From CAVROP01 sp050008495 (GTDB lineage: Bacteria > Acidobacteriota > Terriglobia > UBA7540): a stretch of 64,000 nucleotides of DNA. The notes below the pieces were generated by a model. It ran no database searches and was not told the origin of the DNA. It worked only from the letters and a program-made list of their open reading frames with translations. Each line of letters starts with the position of its first letter. Positions within the stretch are counted from its first letter, which is position 1. Positions 9,311 through 17,201 of this stretch are shown here, piece by piece. The stretch covers positions 1 to 64,000 of the forward strand of contig JBEKMN010000003.1 of NCBI GenBank assembly GCA_050008495.1, read 5' to 3'. The translations under genes were made by a program, and so were the position numbers.

Positions 9311-9382
9311 CCCCCTCACCCGGCCCGTGACGGCTGATGAAAGCGCCGTCCCGGTCCACCCTCTCCCCCAAGGGGGAGAGGG
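9311..9382 (+). repeat. 72-bp CCCTCTCCC element, copy B
   Basis: It contains CCCCCTCACCCGGCCCG, GGCTGATGAAAGCGCCGTC and the terminal CCCTCTCCCCC-AA-GGGGGAGAGGG hairpin. A partial second hairpin (CCCCTGCCCCAAAGGGGAGAG) lies at about 9424-9448. Confidence 0.85.
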
Positions 9383-9467
9383 TTTCTGGGGGATGGGTGT
9401 CCTTCACGCAGCCACTACAGATTCCCCTGCCCCAAAGGGGAGAGGGTTTCTGTCGCGTCGGCTTCCA

Positions 9468-11360
9468 TTACGCTGCCGCCACGGGTTCTGCGGGCCCCTT
9501 CCGGCCGGTCGGCTTGCCAAAGGTCTCTCGAACCTTCAGGTGGTCATACCAGGTGAATTTCAGCACAATGGAGGTTACGGCTATGATTACCGCCGTGACG
9601 GCGGCGTTGCGGAATTTCTGGATCACCACGTAGATCGGCAAAGCGACGAGGCTGACCTGCCATGTAATGCCCACCACGATGTTGAACATATCGCGCCAGA
9701 AGTCCTTGTTGCGCTCGAAGCCGGGATCTTCGGCGCGGACTTTAGTCAGAACCGGGCCCCAAAAGCCCCAGGGCCGCACGCGCCGATAAAAGTCCTTCAA
9801 GATTTCGTCATCTTCCGGCTTGGTCAACCATGTCCCGGCCAGGCAACCGGCCAGGGAGATCCCAAAGGTCAGCGGGAAGACAAGCGCCACATCGGAATTC
9901 ACCGAATGAGCCTGCAAAAGCCCCCTAACCAGGGAGATTTTGGGGAGAAGCGAAGGCAGAATCAAGGAGCTGGCGATGCCGGAGAGCATGCCCCAGAAAT
10001 AGCCGTAGCCGTTAAACCGCCACCAATACCATTTGAGAACGTTGGAAGCCGTGTACCCGCCCCAGAGCCCTGAGACAATCCAGAGGACCACGGAGTTTAC
10101 CGAGGCGACGTACCAGCCGATAGCGGCGCCCACCAACACCACGACGAATGAACTCAGATAACTGAGGCGGACGTATGTTCTGGGGCTGGCGTTCGGGTTG
10201 ATGAAGCGCTTGTAAATGTCGTTCACAAAGTACGGCGGCGCAGCGTTGACAGTGGCCGCGAAGTTCGACATAAACGCGGCCAGCAGCCCGGCGATCAGGA
10301 ATCCGAGCAGGCCGGTGGGAACAAATCGCCCCAGGGCGTAAGGAAGCACCAACTCGAAATCCATGTTCGTTCCCATGCCCCGGATCTGGTCGCTGAAGAA
10401 AACCAATGCCAGGACGGTGAGTCCGGTGATCAGAAAATAGCGGGGAAGAGTGAGGACGACATTCACCCAACTGCTCATCAAAGATGCCTCGCGCGCATCC
10501 TTGGAGGAAAGCACTCGCTGCATATCGTAATTCGGCGCCGGGCCAGCCATGCTGATCAGTATGCCCTTGAACAGCAACATCATGACGAAGAAGCCGAAGA
10601 TCCCGTAGCCATCTTCCGCGATCTTGGCGTTTGCGGAGGCGATTAGCGAAGACCAATCCACGTTCAGATTCCAGCCAAAGAAGATGCGGTCCCAGCCGGA
10701 GGGGACAAAATGCTGAAGCGTGCCGGGAGCGACCTTCGACATGGCAATGATGCCCACGGCAAACGAGGCAATCGAGAGAATGCAGAACTGAATGACCTCG
10801 GTGATGACCACGCTGAACATGCCGCCCTTGATTACGTAAATGGCGGTGATAGCAATCAAAATGGTGGCGTATAGGTTAGGGGACAGGTGCCAGGGCAGGA
10901 ATATCGAAGCAAACTTTCCAATCCCTTTGAAACCGTAACTGAAGAACCCGATGATGCTCACGAAGGCGTAGATGACCACGATCAAATGGGAAAGCTGCGC
11001 GCCACGGCCGCTGCCGAATCGTGTCTTGATCCACTCCGCGCCGGTCATCACGTTCGAGCGGCGCAGCCACGCTGACAAGTAGACCATCAGGAAAACCTGG
11101 TTGAAAGTCGGCCAAAGCCACGGAATCCACACGCTCTTCAGGCCGTAGACGAACATCCAGTAGACCAGCAGCATCGTTCCGCTGATGTCGAACATGCCGG
11201 AGGCGTTAGAAATTCCCAGCACGTACCATGGCAAGACGTTGCCACCCAGGAAATACGCCTTGATGTCGCGAGAGGCGCGTTGGGAAACCCAGTAGCCCAC
11301 CAGCACTGAGGTAGCGAGATATGCCAGGATGATCGCAAGATCGATGGGGTGAAGTTTCAT
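9468..11360 (-). CDS. Sodium:solute symporter (SSS family)
   Basis: Inner-membrane cotransporter of about 630 aa with roughly 14-15 predicted membrane helices. The N-terminus MKLHPIDLAIILAYLATSVL and the next segment GYWVSQRASRDIKAYFLGG are typical of the SSS family. NASGMFDISGTML and FIAGLLAAFMSNFAATVNA-type segments match the core helices. An extra C-terminal region (after about residue 480) carries further helices and a cytoplasmic stretch. The start at 11360 has AAAGGGG upstream; the longer frame begins in a low-complexity repeat. Placed between a secreted GH9 cellulase and cytoplasmic disaccharide enzymes, it probably imports cello- or manno-oligosaccharides. The substrate is an inference from context. 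Confidence 0.9.
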   Translation of the reverse strand: MKLHPIDLAIILAYLATSVLVGYWVSQRASRDIKAYFLGGNVLPWYVLGISNASGMFDISGTMLLVYWMFVYGLKSVWIPWLWPTFNQVFLMVYLSAWLRRSNVMTGAEWIKTRFGSGRGAQLSHLIVVIYAFVSIIGFFSYGFKGIGKFASIFLPWHLSPNLYATILIAITAIYVIKGGMFSVVITEVIQFCILSIASFAVGIIAMSKVAPGTLQHFVPSGWDRIFFGWNLNVDWSSLIASANAKIAEDGYGIFGFFVMMLLFKGILISMAGPAPNYDMQRVLSSKDAREASLMSSWVNVVLTLPRYFLITGLTVLALVFFSDQIRGMGTNMDFELVLPYALGRFVPTGLLGFLIAGLLAAFMSNFAATVNAAPPYFVNDIYKRFINPNASPRTYVRLSYLSSFVVVLVGAAIGWYVASVNSVVLWIVSGLWGGYTASNVLKWYWWRFNGYGYFWGMLSGIASSLILPSLLPKISLVRGLLQAHSVNSDVALVFPLTFGISLAGCLAGTWLTKPEDDEILKDFYRRVRPWGFWGPVLTKVRAEDPGFERNKDFWRDMFNIVVGITWQVSLVALPIYVVIQKFRNAAVTAVIIAVTSIVLKFTWYDHLKVRETFGKPTGRKGPAEPVAAA

Positions 11361-11405
11361 GGAACCCCTTTGAAGTACGAGTTTTGGCCTGCTGCGTGCG
11401 CAGAT

Positions 11406-11533
11406 TGTGTCACGCCCGTTGGCGTGAAAAAGGCAATTTGTATGGCAAATGTTTTGTGATTTTGGAAATGGCAAGTTTCAAACCATTTGAATTTTGCCCT
11501 TTGCCGTTTGCCATTTGAATTTGCTCTTTCTGC
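11406..11533. repeat. Inverted pair of TTTGCCATTTG word repeats
   Basis: Words such as GGCAATTTGTATGGCAAATG and GGAAATGGCAAG on the left pair with TTTGCCCTTTGCC and TTTGCCATTTGAATTTGC on the right. It fills the gap between the GH9 and symporter genes, so it would lie within their shared transcript if they form an operon. Confidence 0.5.
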
Positions 11534-11541
11534 TGTCTGTC

Positions 11542-13305
11542 TTACTGCATAACTCCGGCAAGCAAGAACACAAGCATGGCTTGCCAGTTGATGCAAATCT
11601 CGTTGCTGGCGTATGACCCTTGCTCGTCACTATACACTTTCGCCGGCGGCAAACCCGCGGGCAGGGCCCTGAGAACAGAGTCCTGCCGGTCGGCATTAGG
11701 CCCACCGGAGAGCAGTCCAGGCCAAGGCTCCGGATTCTTGTTCGCGCCGCTCGGGCGATGATGGGGATGACGGAAAGGATGCTCGCCCACTTGCGTCACC
11801 CATGAGATCGAGAAGGTGTTGCGGCCCAGCAGGTAGTGAAGGTTGTCGAGCGCGGCCTCCACGTTGGCGCGGTCCGGGGAGAGCGCGTTGGCGATCAGCA
11901 ACTCCATGCCGTAATTCGCCACCAGACCGTTCGAGCCCCAACGAAAATCCCCCTCACCCAGGCTGATGTGGTAGGGATTGCGGCGGGTATGTTCGACCGT
12001 CTTGCGGGCTGCTCCCAGCACTGCCTCACGGACCGCGGCCAGCGCGCGCGAATCCGAGTCCGGGCGCGCCGCGAGCACGTATGCCCACAAGCCCATCGGC
12101 GCCACCAACCGCCACGTCTCGGGATCGAGCGCGCGCAGGGACGTCAGGTAGCTCGCATAACGGTCCACAACGTAACGATCATATTGGGCCTCGCCGGTAG
12201 TCCGCCATAACTCCGCGGCGGCCCACAGCCGCTCATCCCCGCAATCGGGATCACCGTACTCGCCGGTGGAGATTCCGGGCGGGTTTTTGAAAGTCACGTC
12301 CGGAGAGCGCTCCGTCCAGGCCCAGGCAGCCCGGGCAGCGCGCAGGTTTTGCGCGGCAAATTCCTTGTCGAACGGCTGGTACACCCGGGCGGCGATGGCC
12401 GCCACTGCGGCCAGGTCAGCCGTGGCACAGGTGCTTTTGTAGGGAGCCTTGCCCGTGCCGATTACTTCGCTCGGGAGGTGATCGTCTTCGGGCATGATGA
12501 AATCGCAAAAGTGCTCGCTGGTTTGCTTTTGCCAGGCGCCGCCGTCGTCGTCCTGCATCTTGAGCATCCACTCGAGATTCCAGCGGACTTCGTTGAGGAT
12601 GTCCGGCGTGCTGTTGCCGGTCTCGGGAATATTCAGCTTGAGGTTTTTCAACTTCGCGCTAAACAACTCGAAGGCCCAGAGGAGCGTGCCCGTGCTAATC
12701 CCGGAGTTCACCATGTAGCGGCCGTAATCCCCCGCGTCGTGCCAGCCGCCAACGTTATCGCGCCGGCCCTGTTTCCCTGAAGATGCATGGTAGCTCCCCA
12801 CGAGGTGACACGCCGGATGTCTATAGTTTGGAAATTCCGGCCCCAGGTCCACCGCCGTTCCGCAGCGCTGCCCGTAAAAGGCGCGCATGGCCAGATAATA
12901 GGCGCGGGAAAAGACGTCCGGGCCGATTGAAAAATCCCAACTACGGCCGGTGCCGGGCACTTCGACGTAATACGTTCCTGCTGTTCGAAGACCGGAGAAA
13001 TCCGCAGCCTGCACTACGTCCCCGGAGTTCGGGTCCGTGACGCCGGCGCTCAGTGTTCCTTTGAAGACTTCGACATTGTCGCCGCTCCGCTTCACCTGGA
13101 AGATCCGTGCCGGTACGCTCACCAGGGCGACCTTCGGAGCGTCTGTGGGATAACCCACCTGATCCAGCTTGATGTTCAGGCTCGGGTTCTTCTGGCCGCA
13201 GGCGAGAGCCGGCAAAAAGAGAACGATCGAAAAGAAGCGTGCTAGTTTTATCAAGAATTGCCGGCGGAGTGTGTCAATGGGAAAACCGTCGCAGGAAACT
13301 TGCAT
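11542..13305 (-). CDS. Secreted GH9 glycoside hydrolase (endoglucanase type)
   Basis: Exported beta-1,4-glucanase-like enzyme of about 587 aa. The N-terminus is a signal sequence (ARFFSIVLFLPALACGQ, possibly lipoprotein-like at LACG). An Ig-like CelD_N domain follows (LDQVGYPTDAPKVALV to about residue 130), then the (alpha/alpha)6 GH9 barrel. The catalytic base region is GGWHDAGDYGRYMVN, and LLGRNTFSISWVTQVGE with HPHHRPSG form the substrate cleft. YASNEICINWQ near the end carries the general acid Glu. The start at 13305 follows GGAGAGACAGGC; the longer frame runs into repeat copy C. It most likely cuts cellulose, glucomannan or other beta-1,4-glucan to feed the symporter and phosphorylases. 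Confidence 0.92.
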   Translation of the reverse strand: MQVSCDGFPIDTLRRQFLIKLARFFSIVLFLPALACGQKNPSLNIKLDQVGYPTDAPKVALVSVPARIFQVKRSGDNVEVFKGTLSAGVTDPNSGDVVQAADFSGLRTAGTYYVEVPGTGRSWDFSIGPDVFSRAYYLAMRAFYGQRCGTAVDLGPEFPNYRHPACHLVGSYHASSGKQGRRDNVGGWHDAGDYGRYMVNSGISTGTLLWAFELFSAKLKNLKLNIPETGNSTPDILNEVRWNLEWMLKMQDDDGGAWQKQTSEHFCDFIMPEDDHLPSEVIGTGKAPYKSTCATADLAAVAAIAARVYQPFDKEFAAQNLRAARAAWAWTERSPDVTFKNPPGISTGEYGDPDCGDERLWAAAELWRTTGEAQYDRYVVDRYASYLTSLRALDPETWRLVAPMGLWAYVLAARPDSDSRALAAVREAVLGAARKTVEHTRRNPYHISLGEGDFRWGSNGLVANYGMELLIANALSPDRANVEAALDNLHYLLGRNTFSISWVTQVGEHPFRHPHHRPSGANKNPEPWPGLLSGGPNADRQDSVLRALPAGLPPAKVYSDEQGSYASNEICINWQAMLVFLLAGVMQ

Positions 13306-13445
13306 GCCTGTCTCTCCGTTCGCAGCGAGGGCAGTATTAAGGACAATGAGTGTCTCAATTTCCTTTCGTCTTTGCAAATGGATTTGGAGGGTCCGGAGCG
13401 CACCGCCGGTCTTGTTGTCCGTGGCTAGCCGCCTGGACGATGCGA

Positions 13446-13518
13446 CCCCCTCACCCGACCCGCGACGGCTGATGACAACGCCGTCGTGGGTCACCCTCTC
13501 CCCCAAGGGGGAGAGGGT
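13446..13518 (+). repeat. 72-bp CCCTCTCCC element, copy C
   Basis: It shows the same order of words as copy B: CCCCCTCACCCGACCCG, GGCTGATGACAACGCCGTC, then the CCCTCTCCCCC-AA-GGGGGAGAGGG hairpin. Confidence 0.85.
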
Positions 13519-13592
13519 CAACTTACTAGAGGGAAGGCTAACTAACCTTGGGCAGTTCGAAACGCTCCGCTGCCGCGCTCCGAAGATTCGGG

Positions 13593-13598
13593 TATAAT
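13593..13598 (+). promoter_or_regulatory. Probable -10 box for the GH94 gene
   Basis: A perfect TATAAT within GGGTATAATGGCGCGTCT. The -35 region at 17-base spacing (CTGCCG) is weak. The same context, TATAATGGCGCGACT, precedes the GH30 gene at 18113, suggesting a shared promoter type. Confidence 0.5.
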
Positions 13599-13620
13599 GG
13601 CGCGTCTATTGAAAAGCAGT

Positions 13621-13643
13621 GATTCCCACGAAGGCGGGAATCC
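13621..13643 (+). repeat. Leader hairpin GATTCCC/GGGAATC before GH94
   Basis: Arms GATTCCC and GGGAATC are followed by CCTTTT, lying between the TATAAT box and the GH94 start codon. It resembles the ATTCCCGCGAAAGCGGGAAT hairpin at 42722. It could act as a leader structure, but may be only a dispersed repeat. Confidence 0.4.
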
Positions 13644-13681
13644 TTTTCGCGAGGCCGACACTTATCCCTGGAGCCCTCCAT

Positions 13682-16126
13682 ATGAAATTCGGATATTTCG
13701 ACGACGCAAATCGGGAATACGTCATTACGCGACCGGATACCCCCTTGCCTTGGATTAATTACCTTGGATGCCAGGCTTATTTTGGAATCATCTCGAACAC
13801 GGCGGGGGGCTACTCGTTTTATCGTGACGCGCGGCTACGGCGCGTCTCGCGCTATCGTTACAACAACGTTCCGTACGACTTGGGCGGCCGCTACATTTAT
13901 TTGCGGGATGATGTAACGGGCGAGTTCTGGTCGCCCTCCTGGCAGCCCACACGGAACGATCTCGAAGGCTATACCTGCCGCCACGGCCTGGGTTATACCA
14001 TCATCGGGTCGCGCTACAGCGGGATCGAAGCCCATAGCACTTACTTCGTCCCCTTGGACGAAGACCTCGAAATCTGGCGGCTCACTGTAACCAACCGGCG
14101 TTCTCAGCCTGCCTCCCTTTCTGTATATTCCAGTATCGAATTTTGTTTGTGGGACGCCAACGACGACGCCACGAATTTTCAACGCAACTTCAGCATCGGC
14201 GAGGTGGAGGTTGAGGAGGGCGCAATCTATCACAAGACGGAATACCGCGAGCGGCGCAATCACTTCGCCTACTTTGCCTGCTCGCGCAAGACGGAAGGAT
14301 TTGACACGCAGCGCGAGGCGTTTGTGGGACCCTATCGCGGCTGGGAGAAGCCGCTGGCTGTCGAACGCGGAAAGCTATCGAACTCGGTTGCGCACGGTTG
14401 GGCGCCCATCGGCGCGCACCACGTCAAGCTCGAACTGGGTCCTGAAGAAACGCAGGAGGTCATTTTCTTATTGGGCTACCACGAGAATCCGCAGGCGCAG
14501 AAGTTCGATCCGCCTGCTTCGCAGACGGTCAACAAGAAGACGGTAAAACCGGTTATCGCCAAATACCTGAACTTCGCCGACGTCGACGCGGCGTTTGAAA
14601 AGCTCCGTCAATACTGGGACGGGCTGCTCGCCGTCTGCCAGGTGGAGACGCCGGATGTGCACACCAATCGCATGGTTAACATCTGGAATGCCTACCAGTG
14701 CATGGCCACTTTCAACATGTCGCGCTCGGCGTCTTTTTATGAGTCGGGAATCGGGCGCGGCCTGGGCTTCCGGGATTCCAACCAGGACCTGCTGGGCTTC
14801 GTGCAGATGGTTCCGGCGCGCGCGCGCGAGCGCATCCTGGACCTTGCAGCCACGCAACTGCCCAGCGGCGGCGCTTATCATCAGTACCAGCCGCTCACCA
14901 AGCGCGGCAACAACGATGTGGGAAGTAATTTCAACGACGATCCTCACTGGCTCATCGTGGGGGTGGCGGCGTTTCTGAAAGAAACGGGCGACTGGAGCGT
15001 TCTGGACGAGTCCGTCCCCTACGACAACGCGCCGGGCTCGGAGCAGCCTCTTTACGAGCATTTGCAGCGCAGCTTCCAATACACGCTCGACCGCCTGGGG
15101 CCGCATGGGCTTCCACTGATCGGCCGCGCCGACTGGAACGATTGCCTGAATCTTAACTGCTTCTCCGACACTCCCGGACAATCGTTCCAGACGACCACCA
15201 ACAAGGACGGCAAGGTCGCGGAATCGGTTTTCATTGCCGCGCTTTTTGTGCTGGCGGGCAGGGAATTGGCGGAGATCGCCCGGCGGCGTGGCCGGACCGA
15301 CGAAGCGCAGCGCTATCTCGCCGAAGTGGCCAGGATGGAAGATACTGTCCGCGAGCAGGGGTGGGATGGCGAGTGGTTTCTGCGGGCCTACGATGACTTC
15401 GGCCGCAAAGTCGGCTCGAAGGAATGCGCCGAGGGTAAGATCTTCATCGAGACGCAGGGCTTTTGCGTGCTGGCAGGCATTGGACTCGACGACGGACGGG
15501 CGCAAGCAGCGATGGAATCGGTCGCGAAACATCTCGCTACCGAGCACGGGATCATTCTCCAGCAACCCGCGTATTCGAGATACTATCTCGAACTTGGCGA
15601 AATCTCCTCATACCCGCCGGGTTACAAGGAAAACGCCGGCATCTTCTGCCATAACAATCCTTGGGTGATGATTGCCGAAACACAAGTCGGCAACGGCGAT
15701 CGCGCCCACGATTACTACGCGCGCATCAACCCTTCCGCGCGAGAAGCAATCAGCGAACTTCACCGCTGCGAGCCGTACGTTTATGCCCAGATGATTGCCG
15801 GACGCGATGCGCCGACGCACGGCGAGGCAAAGAACTCCTGGCTGACGGGAACCGCAGCCTGGAACTACTACGCCGTCACCCAGTGGATCCTGGGCATTCG
15901 CCCGACTTTTGAAGGGTTGGAGATTCGACCCGTCGTGCCCAAGGGTTGGCGGGGATTCAAGGCCACTCGTTTATTCCGAGGCGTGACTTACAACATTGCC
16001 GTGAGGCGCGAAGGGGAGGGCAATCAGGTGGCGCTGAAGGTTGACGGTGAGCCCTGGCAGGGCACGGTTATGCCACCGCCCGTGGAAGGACAGCGCGAAG
16101 TCAGGGTGGAGGTCACGTTGAAGTAG
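13682..16126 (+). CDS. GH94 cellobiose phosphorylase
   Basis: Cytoplasmic inverting phosphorylase (EC 2.4.1.20) that converts cellobiose and phosphate to glucose 1-phosphate and glucose. The 814-aa sequence is collinear with characterised cellobiose phosphorylases. It shows FGYFDDANREYVITRPDTP at the start, GGYSFYRDARLRRVSRYRYN, AIYHKTEYRERRNHFAYF, RSASFYESGIGRGLGFRDSN and AYHQYQPLTKRGNND. IGRADWNDCLNLNCFSDTPG carries the catalytic Asp at about residues 484-487, and GYKENAGIFCHNNPWVMIAE and AKNSWLTGTAAWN follow. The start at 13682 has GGAG 8 bases upstream. With the neighbouring epimerase, phosphorylase, symporter and GH9 enzyme it makes an energy-saving route for beta-1,4-disaccharides. Confidence 0.96.
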   Translation: MKFGYFDDANREYVITRPDTPLPWINYLGCQAYFGIISNTAGGYSFYRDARLRRVSRYRYNNVPYDLGGRYIYLRDDVTGEFWSPSWQPTRNDLEGYTCRHGLGYTIIGSRYSGIEAHSTYFVPLDEDLEIWRLTVTNRRSQPASLSVYSSIEFCLWDANDDATNFQRNFSIGEVEVEEGAIYHKTEYRERRNHFAYFACSRKTEGFDTQREAFVGPYRGWEKPLAVERGKLSNSVAHGWAPIGAHHVKLELGPEETQEVIFLLGYHENPQAQKFDPPASQTVNKKTVKPVIAKYLNFADVDAAFEKLRQYWDGLLAVCQVETPDVHTNRMVNIWNAYQCMATFNMSRSASFYESGIGRGLGFRDSNQDLLGFVQMVPARARERILDLAATQLPSGGAYHQYQPLTKRGNNDVGSNFNDDPHWLIVGVAAFLKETGDWSVLDESVPYDNAPGSEQPLYEHLQRSFQYTLDRLGPHGLPLIGRADWNDCLNLNCFSDTPGQSFQTTTNKDGKVAESVFIAALFVLAGRELAEIARRRGRTDEAQRYLAEVARMEDTVREQGWDGEWFLRAYDDFGRKVGSKECAEGKIFIETQGFCVLAGIGLDDGRAQAAMESVAKHLATEHGIILQQPAYSRYYLELGEISSYPPGYKENAGIFCHNNPWVMIAETQVGNGDRAHDYYARINPSAREAISELHRCEPYVYAQMIAGRDAPTHGEAKNSWLTGTAAWNYYAVTQWILGIRPTFEGLEIRPVVPKGWRGFKATRLFRGVTYNIAVRREGEGNQVALKVDGEPWQGTVMPPPVEGQREVRVEVTLK

Positions 16127-16393
16127 TGGGGGGTTACGCGCCATTTCGTTGTTGCCGCGGCGAGTGCACCTTGCCCTGTGGGACGTGATCTCGCTGCCGT
16201 GGAGTACAATGATTGGCATGCTTCGCGCCAAACGCCTCTTGATGGTTTTGGCTCTGGCCACACTGTTCGCTCGCTGCGCGGCTGCGCAGGGGTCTAATTA
16301 CAATCTTGCCCTCGCCGCCGTCTGCCTGCTAGCCGCCGGCTCTCAAGGCCTTGAACGGATGAACGCGCTTCTCCCCGGAAAAACCGGCGCGCT

Positions 16394-16421
16394 GTAGAGA
16401 CGGTTCGCGAACCGCCCCTAC
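16394..16421. repeat. GTAG-footed hairpin next to RAYT remnant
   Basis: GTAGAGACGGTTCGCGAACCG is followed by CCCCTAC. The stem core CGGTTCGCGAACCG is a perfect palindrome and the foot is GTAG/CTAC. The nearby transposase tail is of the family that acts on such sequences. Confidence 0.65.
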
Positions 16422-16462
16422 AACTCTTCCCAACTCCACCGGCCGCAGGCCTTCACCCTGCC

Positions 16463-16594
16463 AGCCGCCGGAAGTCCTACGACAGGAACATCTGGACGGC
16501 CGGGAAGCTGGAAGAGAAACTGAACTATCTGCGTAACAATCCGGTGAAGCGAGGATTGGTGAACGAGCCCGGCGATTGGCCGTGGTCGAGTTGA
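16463..16594 (+). pseudogene. C-terminal remnant of a RAYT (Y1) transposase
   Basis: Reading from about 16469 gives RKSYDRNIWTAGKLEEKLNY, then LRNNPVKRGLV and PGDWPWSS before a stop. This is the conserved tail of REP-associated tyrosine transposases (Transposase_17/Y1 family). The catalytic HUH and tyrosine region upstream is absent, so it cannot be active. It marks past activity of this transposase family, which fits the many GTAG-footed hairpins in the window. Confidence 0.75.
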
Positions 16595-16817
16595 AGGTTT
16601 TGTTTCCCGAGGGACGCTTCACTGCTGGCGATGAACAGAGTGCCGTGAGAAGTGGGCGGGGCCTTAGCCGCACGAGGGGCGCGTACCTCTCGACAAAGAA
16701 CGTCGCGACGTACGCGCCACCCGCGACAAGGCAGGGCCTGTTTCCTCGAACCCCGTTTGGGTTCATAATCGAAGACGTGCCTGCGTTCCGTCACTCATTA
16801 ACTACATGGAGACATCT

Positions 16818-17201
16818 ATGACAGACAGGAAAAGTGTACTCGTGGTTGGTCTAGACCCAACACTGATTGATTTCTCACAACCCGGCTACGCGCCCGGCAT
16901 GAACACAACGAAGGTACTAGCTGGTCTCAAGTCCTCTGAAGACGAATTAACTCGTCTCGGGTACAGTGTGCAAACATGTTTAACCGACTTTGGCGAAACT
17001 GCTGAGGCAGTTGTTCAAAACCAACTCAAGCAGAAGCGGTTCGATTGCGTCCTTATCGGGGCAGGTGTAAGAACGAACCCAAGCAACTTCATTCTGTTTG
17101 AGAAGCTGATCAACGTGGTGCATGAACACGCACCTCAAGCCAAACTGTGTTTCAATCGGCTGCCGAGCGATACAGCCGAGGCGGTAAAGCGTTGGCTCTG
17201 A
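16818..17201 (+). CDS. Conserved hypothetical protein, Rossmann-like
   Basis: A 127-aa protein starting MTDRKSVLVVGLDPTLIDF, with GGAG placed well before the ATG. The pattern of a beta strand (VLVVGLDP), a helix (KVLAGLKSSEDELTRLGY), a second strand, a helix (AEAVVQNQLKQK), the strand FDCVLIGAGVR and the segment INVVHEHAPQAKLCFNRLP suggests a small alpha/beta, response-regulator-like fold. Similar proteins occur in scattered bacteria as uncharacterised families; I do not know a function. Its codons look less GC-rich than those of its neighbours and it stands alone between repeat-filled stretches, which hints at acquisition by transfer. Confidence 0.75.
   Translation: MTDRKSVLVVGLDPTLIDFSQPGYAPGMNTTKVLAGLKSSEDELTRLGYSVQTCLTDFGETAEAVVQNQLKQKRFDCVLIGAGVRTNPSNFILFEKLINVVHEHAPQAKLCFNRLPSDTAEAVKRWL

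Larger units (their letters stand above)
8786..9382. mobile_element. DUF559 nuclease cassette between inverted 72-bp repeats
   Basis: A 73-bp element at 8786-8858 and its reverse-complement copy at 9311-9382 flank one small DUF559 gene. Each copy joins a CCCTCTCCCCC/GGGGGAGAGGG hairpin to the words GGCTGATGAAAGCGCCGTC and CCCCTCACCCGGCC. The cassette interrupts an otherwise co-directional run of symporter and epimerase genes. This layout looks like a short transposable or cargo unit, but I see no transposase and no obvious target duplication. Confidence 0.5.
13306..13681. promoter_or_regulatory. Divergent GH9/GH94 intergenic control region
   Basis: This 376-base gap separates the divergently transcribed GH9 (minus) and GH94 (plus) genes. 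It contains 72-bp repeat copy C (13446-13518), a TATAAT box (13593-13598) for the GH94 gene and a leader hairpin (13621-13643). Control of both directions probably lies here, but I recognise no operator. Confidence 0.5.
16127..16817. other. Gene-poor stretch with REP-like hairpin and transposase remnant
   Basis: A short open frame (16149-16397) contains a hydrophobic run but no recognisable domain, and I do not call it. The stretch holds a GTAG-footed hairpin (16394-16421) and a RAYT transposase tail (16463-16594). The remainder shows no structure I recognise. Confidence 0.5.

Noticed and set aside
14468..15565. Long minus-strand open frame opposite the GH94 gene
   Set aside because: Antisense shadow of a well-matched cellobiose phosphorylase; no motifs.
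16149..16397. Small open frame with a hydrophobic stretch
   Set aside because: No family, no clear ribosome-binding site at the first ATG, and the end runs into a hairpin repeat.
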